From Oscillospiraceae bacterium (GTDB lineage: Bacteria; Bacillota; Clostridia; Oscillospirales; Oscillospiraceae), in contig JAISTA010000042.1 in NCBI GenBank assembly GCA_031272845.1, forward strand, positions 1-5,530: a stretch of DNA of 5,530 nt. Reading direction: 5' to 3'. The position numbers were made by a program, and so were the translations under genes. Positions 1-4,172 of this stretch are shown here, piece after piece. Under the pieces are notes generated by a model. That model saw nothing but the letters and a program-made list of their open reading frames with translations. It had not been told where the DNA came from and ran no database searches. Each line of letters starts with the position of its first letter. The first letter of the stretch is position 1.

Positions 1-25
1 TTGTATAGCTGATATTATCGCAATT

Positions 26-1132
26 CTACGCAATAGCGTCAATTTTCGCGTCCGCGTCCGGAGCTTCGTCCGCCGGGAACGGCTGATATGTACTGTACTG
101 CCCCTCGGGATACTGCCAGCAGGGAAGCTCCGTTGCCGAAATCGTCTTTTTACCGCCGTCCTTTGACAAACGCAGCTGAAATATTACTGTCTCGCGCGGC
201 GGCCTTTTTGCTCCGCCGAACGAGAAGTTTGAAAGCCCGTAGTGTATATACCCCTGCCCATATGCTTCAAGCGGCTGAAGCCTGTGCGCGTGCGACCAGA
301 TCACAACGTCCGCTCCCGCGTCTACAAGCTCCTGCGAGAGCTTGACGCGCCAGGTCTCCGGCTGCGTCAGTCCCTCCGCGCCGCCGTGCAGGTAAATCAG
401 GATAAAATCGCTGTCTTTTTTCGCTTCCCCTATGTGCTTCAGCAGTCTGTTTTTCTCTGTCGCCGCCAGAGCGTCTCCTATGTGGTCGCAGTATGCAGAA
501 ACCGATATGCCGTCCTTTTTCAGGTAAACGCGCTGTGTGCTGTCCGACCATAAAACCCCGGCCTCGTCGAGGTTTTTCTTTGTGTCCTCATAAACGGCTC
601 TGCCCGCGTCCATCGTGTGGTTGTTTGCTATGCTGACAGCTTCAACCGAAGAGCCTGCCAGCACCTTGACAAATTCCGCGCGTCCCTTAAACCACCATTC
701 CTTGTCCGGCACAACAGGCGGCAGATCCGAAAGCGGCCCCTCCAGGTTTACAACAGTCAAATCATCCGCCTCAAAAATGGGCAGAACCTTTGCGAAAAAA
801 TAATCCGGCCCCTCTCGGTCATACACCGTGCTGAACGAGTACTGCGTTTTCTGCATACTGATGTCAGAAAACGTGCAGTCCCCCGCAAAATTAACAACAA
901 GCTCCGGAATTGGCGTTGGCGTTGGAGGTGTCGGGGTAGGCTCCGGCGTTGGAGTCGGAATCGGCGTTATAACAACAACCGTCACAGGCGGCGCGGACTC
1001 TGAAATTTCAGGCAGCTTAGCAGACGTATCCGCGCCGGGCACGGTACAGCCCGCCGAAAAGCACAGCAAAAAAAACAGTAGAATAAAGCCCCCTGCGGCT
1101 TTATTCATAGTTGTGCCAAACATTCTGGACAT
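26..1132 (-). CDS. CapA-family lipoprotein (poly-gamma-glutamate/capsule biosynthesis-type metallophosphoesterase fold)
   Basis: A protein of 368 residues, or 360 if the ATG at 1108 is used. It begins with a lipoprotein signal: a basic start, a Phe/Leu-rich core, then SAGC with the lipidated Cys at about residue 29. A Pro-Thr linker rich in TPTP repeats follows (about 57-76), then a CapA domain. Family motifs are visible in order: a Gly-Asp pair in VNFAGD (about 84-85), NLEG (129-132), ANNH (170-172), a His in YLHGG (249), SHAH (His281 and His283) and YGLSNF (about 299-303). These match the metal-binding blocks of the PGA_cap/CapA superfamily, which is tied to poly-gamma-glutamate or capsule synthesis in some bacteria; the substrate here is unknown. 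It is probably anchored outside the membrane. It overlaps the end of yebC and is likely co-transcribed. The start at 1132 is preferred because GAGGA lies 8 nt upstream, but that motif is inside conserved yebC codons. The ATG at 1108 (8-bp ATGAATAA overlap, no Shine-Dalgarno) remains possible. No cap or pgs genes are adjacent. Confidence 0.9.
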   Translation of the reverse strand: MSRMFGTTMNKAAGGFILLFFLLCFSAGCTVPGADTSAKLPEISESAPPVTVVVITPIPTPTPEPTPTPPTPTPIPELVVNFAGDCTFSDISMQKTQYSFSTVYDREGPDYFFAKVLPIFEADDLTVVNLEGPLSDLPPVVPDKEWWFKGRAEFVKVLAGSSVEAVSIANNHTMDAGRAVYEDTKKNLDEAGVLWSDSTQRVYLKKDGISVSAYCDHIGDALAATEKNRLLKHIGEAKKDSDFILIYLHGGAEGLTQPETWRVKLSQELVDAGADVVIWSHAHRLQPLEAYGQGYIHYGLSNFSFGGAKRPPRETVIFQLRLSKDGGKKTISATELPCWQYPEGQYSTYQPFPADEAPDADAKIDAIA

Positions 1133-1829
1133 CGTCGGAATCCTCAAGGATTTCGAGCATTTTGTCCATATTCTTAATGTCGCCCTCGTCCGTGAGCTTG
1201 ATGTAGGTCTGCGGAACCATCTCTTCCTGCGCGGAAAGCAACGTGTAGCCGCGTGCGGTAAGCGCGTCCGCGACCGCCGCAACGTCCGCCGTTGCCGTGA
1301 GCACCTCGATTGCCTCGCCGTCGTACGACACGTCGTCCGCTCCCGCCTCAAGCGCGTGCTCTAAAACGGTATCCTCTTCAATGTCTCCGTCCTCATTGTC
1401 GATAATAATAACGCCCTTGCGGTCAAACGACCACGAAACGCAGCCGGCGGTACCCAAATTTCCGCCGTATTTGTCGAACGCGTGGCGCACCTCTCCCGCC
1501 GTGCGGTTGCGGTTATCCGTCATGGTCTCGACAATAACGGCCACGCCCGACGGGCCGTAGCCCTCATATGTAATGCTCTCGTAGCTGTCCCCCGCTCCGC
1601 TGCCCGCCGCCTTTTCAACCGTGCGGCGAATGTTGTCGTTGGGCATGTTCGCGGCCTTTGCCTTGGCTATAACTGCCGCCAGGCGCGAATTGTTCGCCGG
1701 GTCTCCGGAACCGCCCTCTTTAACCGCAACGATAAGCTCGCGCGCGATTTTGGTGAAAGCCTGCGAGCGCTTGGAGTCCGCCGCGTTCTTTGTTTTTTGG
1801 ATATTGTGCCATTTTGAGTGTCCGCTCAT
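1101..1829 (-). CDS. yebC: YebC/PmpR family protein (TACO1-like translation factor)
   Basis: A 242-residue protein, the usual family length. The invariant N-terminus GHSKWHNI is at 3-10, MPNDNI at 62-67, YEGYGPSGVA at 88-97, NRNRT at 106-110 and GGNLG at 122-126, and the C-terminus ends with the typical DDVQNVWHN. YebC proteins were long annotated as transcriptional regulators (PmpR). More recent work on bacterial YebC and mitochondrial TACO1 points to a ribosome-associated role that helps translation through proline stretches. The protein is cytoplasmic. The ATG at 1829 is set by the family N-terminus and by an upstream GAGAGGGAAC ribosome-binding site. The downstream lipoprotein gene overlaps its 3' end, giving a two-gene operon. 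In many Clostridia yebC sits near ruvCAB; those genes are not in this window. Confidence 0.97.
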   Translation of the reverse strand: MSGHSKWHNIQKTKNAADSKRSQAFTKIARELIVAVKEGGSGDPANNSRLAAVIAKAKAANMPNDNIRRTVEKAAGSGAGDSYESITYEGYGPSGVAVIVETMTDNRNRTAGEVRHAFDKYGGNLGTAGCVSWSFDRKGVIIIDNEDGDIEEDTVLEHALEAGADDVSYDGEAIEVLTATADVAAVADALTARGYTLLSAQEEMVPQTYIKLTDEGDIKNMDKMLEILEDSDDVQNVWHNYE

Positions 1830-1870
1830 GTTCCCTCTCTAACTGCCGCGCGGTTCAGGTATCCCGCATG

Positions 1871-1898
1871 GTTATAACTATATTTACTGCGCAGTCCA
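1871..1898 (-). promoter_or_regulatory. Probable sigma-A promoter of yebC-capA
   Basis: On the minus strand TGGACT (1893-1898) is followed after 16 nt by TATAAC (1871-1876), about 40 nt before the yebC start. The -10 is good (5 of 6) and the -35 moderate (4 of 6). The inverted repeat CTGCGC-N6-GCGCAG (1887-1904) overlaps the -35 and could be an operator or a chance palindrome. Confidence 0.45.
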
Positions 1899-1923
1899 GC
1901 GCAGGAGTTTATATGTATTCGTT

Positions 1924-1946
1924 AAGCCTGCAGGGCAGGGCTTTTT
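1924..1946 (+). terminator. Weak terminator-like hairpin, plus strand
   Basis: On the plus strand AAGCC-TGC pairs with GCA-(G)-GGCTT around a 3-nt loop, and the stem runs into TTTTT. It has intrinsic-terminator form, but no plus-strand gene precedes it, so its job is unclear. On the minus strand the hairpin has no T-tract and would not be a terminator. Confidence 0.25.
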
Positions 1947-1987
1947 GCCGCTGCTTTGTGACTACGCTTTATTTACAGTGTGCTTCC

Positions 1988-2134
1988 TGTCCCGTCGTAT
2001 CCCGTGCGGCGACGTGGCGGAGCCTCCTTAGGGATACTACCCTCAGCGTTCCGTCCCGGAAACCACGGCGGTTTAGCCTAAAGACACGTAGAGCCAAGCA
2101 ATGGGTGTGCGGGACGCCGGGGGGCAGCGTCCCC
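1988..2134. other. Structured intergenic segment, possible non-coding RNA of unknown class
   Basis: The segment lies in a roughly 460-bp stretch (1830-2292) with no credible protein gene. Distant pieces pair: positions 1988-2003 with 2103-2116 form a closing stem of about 14 pairs with one or two bulged bases, including G-U pairs if read on the plus strand. Inside it ACGTG can pair with CACGT, CCTTAGG with CCTAAAG (one mismatch), and TTCCG-TCC-CGGAA forms a tight hairpin. GGGACGC (2111-2117) can instead pair with GCGTCCC (2127-2133), which competes with the closing stem. A long rod with internal loops is reminiscent of 6S RNA, but I cannot confirm that family or the strand. A weak minus-strand promoter (TTGAAA, 17 nt, AACAAT, 2180-2208) lies upstream. 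No clear U-tract marks either end. Confidence 0.3.
2111..2133. repeat. Small palindrome resembling REP-like intergenic repeats
   Basis: GGGACGC and GCGTCCC form a perfect 7-bp inverted repeat around a G-rich 9-nt loop. On the minus strand it sits in a context of the form TGTAGGGGACGC...GGCGTCCCG. That layout is common in dispersed intergenic palindromes of gut Clostridia, as I recall them. Only one copy is visible here, so dispersal is inference. Confidence 0.35.
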
Positions 2135-2179
2135 TACAGCGAACCGCCCGAATTTTCCGCGCCAACCGCCGCACCCGGC

Positions 2180-2208
2180 ATTGTTTGAGCTAACTCTGCC
2201 GCTTTCAA
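2180..2208 (-). promoter_or_regulatory. Possible weak promoter facing the structured segment
   Basis: On the minus strand TTGAAA (2203-2208) is followed after exactly 17 nt by AACAAT (2180-2185). The -35 matches 5 of 6 bases, the -10 only 4 of 6. It lies downstream of the SRP RNA and would drive transcription through 2170-1985. Support is spacing and similarity only. Confidence 0.25.
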
Positions 2209-2292
2209 GGCGTACTTCAATTTCGAAAAACACTCCGTTTAACAAAACCGGAATTTTGGTAAAACGCCGTTCTTCGCACCGAAACAAAACCT

Positions 2293-2433
2293 GCTTTTGC
2301 GCTTTGGTGTCCCCGGCGCCGGGTTCCCCGCGGCACATTATCCGCCGCTTAATGCTGCTCGGTTCCCCGCCTGACATGGTTCACGGTTTCAAATTGCGCG
2401 GGTCCGGCGCCGGAGACGCCAAAACGCAAAAGC
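2293..2433 (-). ncRNA. ffs: Signal recognition particle RNA (4.5S-type, small SRP RNA)
   Basis: The minus-strand transcript carries the conserved SRP helix-8 core: GAACCATGTCAGG, then a GGAA tetraloop, then AGCAGCATTAAG, and further on TGTGCCGC. It binds the Ffh M domain and, with Ffh and FtsY, targets nascent membrane and secreted proteins to the translocon. Compared with the usual T-CC-GGAA-GG-A apex, this one has C-GG-GGAA-CC-G, so every pair closing the tetraloop has changed on both sides, which supports real pairing. The two ends (2293-2323 and 2403-2433) are complementary over about 31 positions with one mismatch and two G-U pairs, giving a long rod. No Alu domain is visible, so this is the short bacterial form (about 141 nt), not the 270-nt Bacillus form. 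The 3' end runs into AGGTTTTGTTT, a modest terminator tract. Exact ends are inferred from the stem. Confidence 0.95.
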
Positions 2434-2447
2434 TATTTACTTTTTGT

Positions 2448-2477
2448 ATAGTACAGGGTTGTCACAACCGCCGTCAG
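2448..2477 (-). promoter_or_regulatory. Probable promoter of the SRP RNA gene
   Basis: On the minus strand CTGACG (2472-2477) is followed after 18 nt by TACTAT (2448-2453), with TATACA (2445-2450) overlapping as an alternative -10. This is 15-20 nt before the SRP RNA 5' stem. The spacer holds the perfect palindrome GGTTGT-G-ACAACC (2457-2469). The hexamers are only fair matches. Confidence 0.35.
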
Positions 2478-2512
2478 ACCGCTGCCCGCGAGCCTACCGC
2501 CGAAAACCGCGC

Positions 2513-2776
2513 CTACTCCCCCGCAGCCTGCTCCGCAAGAGCCTGCTCTATTGCAATCGCGAGCTGATCTGGGCAGCTTGTGCCGCGCCGTCCGCACTGA
2601 ATGCCGCGCATTTTGCTCACGGCTTCCTTTGCGTCCATACCGACAACGAGGTTTGTTATTCCCTTGAGGTTTCCGTCGCACCCACCGATTATTTGCAGGT
2701 CAGAAATCTTGCCGTCCTCAACAGAGACAATCATTTTTCTGGAACAAACATTTTCGGGCGTGTATTCAACTGTCAT
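2513..2776 (-). CDS. TSCPD domain protein, TIGR03905-like 4-Cys family
   Basis: A cytoplasmic protein of 87 residues made almost entirely of a TSCPD domain. The namesake motif TSCPD is at 66-70, and four Cys (11, 33, 61, 68) fit the 4-Cys family; they could bind a metal. Related TSCPD domains form the C-terminus of some B12-dependent ribonucleotide reductases, but the role of these short free-standing proteins is not known to me. The start is the ATG at 2776, because AGAGGT lies 8 nt upstream; a longer reading from 2824 would run back into the promoter. It ends 79 nt before the SRP RNA 5' stem and shares its strand, though the SRP RNA appears to have its own promoter. Confidence 0.9.
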   Translation of the reverse strand: MTVEYTPENVCSRKMIVSVEDGKISDLQIIGGCDGNLKGITNLVVGMDAKEAVSKMRGIQCGRRGTSCPDQLAIAIEQALAEQAAGE

Positions 2777-2795
2777 TTTGTTTACCTCTGAATCC

Positions 2796-2824
2796 AGTTT
2801 AGCACATATAAAATAAAATTGCAA
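2796..2824 (-). promoter_or_regulatory. Probable promoter of the TSCPD gene
   Basis: On the minus strand TTGCAA (2819-2824), a 17-nt AT-rich spacer, then TAAACT (2796-2801) preceded by TGC, an extended -10. It lies just downstream of the operon terminator and 20 nt before the start codon, so the 5' leader would be short. Each hexamer matches 4 of 6 consensus bases. Confidence 0.45.
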
Positions 2825-2856
2825 TAGGCTGCGGGCATTTTCTCTTTGCGCAAGGT

Positions 2857-2890
2857 AAAAAAATCCCCCGCAAGCGCGGCTTACGGTGGA
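2857..2890 (-). terminator. Intrinsic terminator closing the secreted-protein/zinc-ribbon operon
   Basis: On the minus strand TCC-A-CCGTAAG pairs with CTTGCGG-G-GGA around loop CCGCG (11 stem positions with one A/G mismatch and one G-U). T7 (2857-2863) follows immediately. It lies about 90 nt after the last zinc-ribbon gene and before the TSCPD promoter, so it separates the two units. Confidence 0.75.
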
Positions 2891-2977
2891 CTGCTTTCGG
2901 CTCGGTTATGCTATTGTGTCTCCGCCAAGCTTAAGTATGCGCCGCCGCCGTCAATCTGGCTCGGCGAGCGGCGGCTG

Positions 2978-3238
2978 TCACCATTTGTCCAGCTCCTCGC
3001 CGCATTTGCTGCAATACGACGGAATTCCCCAATGCCGGCCGAGCCACGCGCCGCAATTAGGGCAGCGCCACTTTAAGCGCTGCAAGACCACAGCGGCAAG
3101 CAAAATCACGAAACTCAGCACGGATACCCACACCACACCAGTCAGCGGGAGAAAAATTCCCAGCAAAATCGGTGGAGTTGTAATTCGAGTAACATTCCTA
3201 AAGGTAACCTTATCCAGCCATTTTTTTATCAGACGCAC
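2978..3238 (-). CDS. Small membrane protein with C-terminal zinc ribbon, tandem copy 3 (distal)
   Basis: A protein of 86 residues and last gene of the operon. It has a basic amphipathic N-terminus (1-19), two hydrophobic segments (about 21-36 and 37-53), and a C-terminal CPNCG...CSKCG pair with Cys at 59, 62, 76 and 79, which should bind one zinc. By the positive-inside rule both ends are probably cytoplasmic. About 61 of 86 aligned residues match the copy at 3814-4086; relative to the other two copies it lacks four residues between the hydrophobic segments. The start is GTG, where the other copies use ATG. GAGGTG 5 nt upstream supports it, and the start context is the same in all three copies. 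Function unknown; no named family recognised. Confidence 0.85.
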   Translation of the reverse strand: MRLIKKWLDKVTFRNVTRITTPPILLGIFLPLTGVVWVSVLSFVILLAAVVLQRLKWRCPNCGAWLGRHWGIPSYCSKCGEELDKW

Positions 3239-3292
3239 AGCAGCACCTCACTTTTCGCCAAGCCGGTTTGCAAATCCCGCGTACCGAGCAAC

Positions 3293-3333
3293 GCGGCAAT
3301 AGCGGCGCTGTTTTCCAGCGCCGCTATTGCCGC
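3293..3333. repeat. Perfect 18-bp inverted repeat in the spacer between tandem copies
   Basis: GCGGCAATAGCGGCGCTG and its exact reverse complement are separated by TTTTC. The spacer at 3721-3756 carries the same hairpin with two changes. No T-tract follows on either strand, so it is not a standard terminator. It could protect or process operon mRNA, or be a mobile palindrome that helped the duplication. Confidence 0.7.
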
Positions 3334-3391
3334 TCTCGCCGTCAGGCAGCAAATTTCCGCGCTCAATTGTGTTCAGCAGGCAGCGACTATA

Positions 3392-3664
3392 TCATTTGCC
3401 GTCTAGTTTCTTGCCGCACCAATGGCAGTGCTTTGGAACTTCCAAGCTCCGGCCTAACATACTGCCGCAATGAGGGCAGCGCCACTTCGACCAACTCAAG
3501 GCAATAGCGGCAATTAAAATCGCGGCCCCCAACAAAGACATCCACGTTAAGTACATCATTATGCCGGCAGGAAGCAAGAAAATTCCCAGACAAACCATCG
3601 GCACTGTAAACCAACTAACATTCTTATAAGTAATCTTATCAAACAATTTCTTTATCAGACGCAT
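3392..3664 (-). CDS. Small membrane protein with C-terminal zinc ribbon, tandem copy 2
   Basis: A protein of 90 residues, paralogous to both flanking copies. It shares the N-terminus MRLIKK, two hydrophobic segments (about 20-37 and 41-57) and the ribbon CPHCG...CHWCG with Cys at 63, 66, 80 and 83. It is the most divergent copy: the segment after the N-terminus and the second knuckle (KHCHWCG, with two His) differ most. The ATG at 3664 has GAGGTG 5 nt upstream, identical to the copy at 4086. The spacing of about 425 bp from start to start on both sides indicates duplication of gene plus spacer. Likely topology is N-in, C-in at the cytoplasmic membrane. Function unknown. Confidence 0.87.
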   Translation of the reverse strand: MRLIKKLFDKITYKNVSWFTVPMVCLGIFLLPAGIMMYLTWMSLLGAAILIAAIALSWSKWRCPHCGSMLGRSLEVPKHCHWCGKKLDGK

Positions 3665-3720
3665 AGCAACACCTCGCTTTCCGCCAAACCTTTTTGCAAA
3701 TCCCGCGTTCCGAGCAACGA

Positions 3721-3775
3721 GGCAATAGCGGCGCTGTTTCCGGCGCCGCCATTGCCTCCGCCGCCGTCAGGCGGC
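3721..3775. repeat. Spacer hairpins between tandem copies 1 and 2
   Basis: Two adjacent hairpins. GGCAATAGCGGCGCTG (3721-3736) pairs with 3741-3756 with two imperfect positions. GCCGCC-GTCA-GGCGGC (3760-3775) is a perfect 6-bp stem with a 4-nt loop. The first is homologous to the perfect hairpin at 3293-3333; the second is decayed there. No T-tract follows, so read-through to the next gene is expected. Confidence 0.65.
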
Positions 3776-3813
3776 AAACTCCTACGCCCAATTGCGCCTA
3801 GCGCGGGGCACTG

Positions 3814-4086
3814 TCACTTTTTGTCTAGTTCTTTACCGCAACTGTTACAATACTTTGGAATACCCCAAATTCGGCCTAGCCACACACCGCAATGCGGACA
3901 GCGCCACTTTGCGACATTCAAGACCACAGCGGCAATCACAATCACAAGGCCCAGCAGAGACACCCACATCAAATGCGGCAGCACGCCAAACGGTGTCAAG
4001 AAAATTCCTAAAAACATCGGCGGGGCTGTAACTCGAGTAACATTTCTATAAGTAACCTTATCCAGCCATTTCTTTATCAGTCTCAT
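3814..4086 (-). CDS. Small membrane protein with C-terminal zinc ribbon, tandem copy 1 (proximal)
   Basis: A protein of 90 residues, first of three paralogues after the secreted-protein gene. It has a basic N-terminus (1-18), two hydrophobic segments (about 22-37 and 41-57), then CPHCG at 63-67 and CNSCG at 80-84, giving Cys 63, 66, 80 and 83 as a rubredoxin-like zinc knuckle pair. The ATG at 4086 follows GAGGTG by 5 nt. It also overlaps the stop of a possible 28-codon ORF (ATGA), suggesting translational coupling to the upstream gene. No promoter or terminator separates it from the secreted-protein gene 86 nt upstream, so it is very likely in the same transcript. Function unknown. Multiplied small membrane proteins next to a secreted protein are sometimes immunity or export partners; that is only an inference here. 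Confidence 0.88.
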   Translation of the reverse strand: MRLIKKWLDKVTYRNVTRVTAPPMFLGIFLTPFGVLPHLMWVSLLGLVIVIAAVVLNVAKWRCPHCGVWLGRIWGIPKYCNSCGKELDKK

Positions 4087-4169
4087 AGCAACACCTCGCT
4101 TTCCGCCAAGCCTTTTTGCAAGTCCTGTGAACCGATTTTAATCGCCGAAACCTTTAATTCGTTTTTCAT
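4083..4169 (-). CDS. Possible 28-residue coupled small ORF
   Basis: An ATG at 4169 lies 3 nt after the stop of the secreted-protein gene, in the same frame, and the ORF ends with a TGA overlapping the ATG of zinc-ribbon copy 1. There is no Shine-Dalgarno site, so translation would need re-initiation. The peptide starts MKNELK and ends DLQKGLAESEVLL. The same frame is open ahead of the other two copies and reads DLQKGLAESEVLL and DLQTGLAKSEVLL. Most base differences there are synonymous, which hints at coding origin. It may be a true small protein, a coupling leader, or only a duplicated upstream sequence. Confidence 0.35.
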   Translation of the reverse strand: MKNELKVSAIKIGSQDLQKGLAESEVLL

Positions 4170-4172
4170 GTG

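Noticed and set aside
828..1364. Plus-strand open frame of 178 codons opposite capA and yebC
   Set aside because: It is the antisense of the Pro-Thr repeat and of conserved YebC codons; its Gly-Val repeat is the mirror of the TPTP linker.
2015..2110. M-box (magnesium) riboswitch or T-box leader on the plus or minus strand
   Set aside because: Short resemblances such as GGATAC and GGGTAGTA are seen, but the full conserved cores are missing, and no suitable gene follows on either strand.
1790..2188. Plus-strand open frame of 132 codons across the yebC upstream region
   Set aside because: It begins inside yebC on the other strand, crosses the structured segment, has no ribosome-binding site and shows no domain.
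2078..2377. Minus-strand open frame of 99 codons over the SRP RNA 3' part and beyond
   Set aside because: Its first third lies inside the SRP RNA, it has no ribosome-binding site, and its composition is Arg/Gly-rich without a recognisable domain.
3293..3775. Integron-like cassette array (one ORF plus palindrome per unit)
   Set aside because: The units are paralogous copies, not unrelated cassettes. I find no GTTRRRY/RYYYAAC core sites at the joints and no integrase, so tandem duplication explains them better.
3239..3810. CRISPR-like repeat array
   Set aside because: There are only two long spacers with internal hairpins separated by genes; no short direct repeats at regular spacing.
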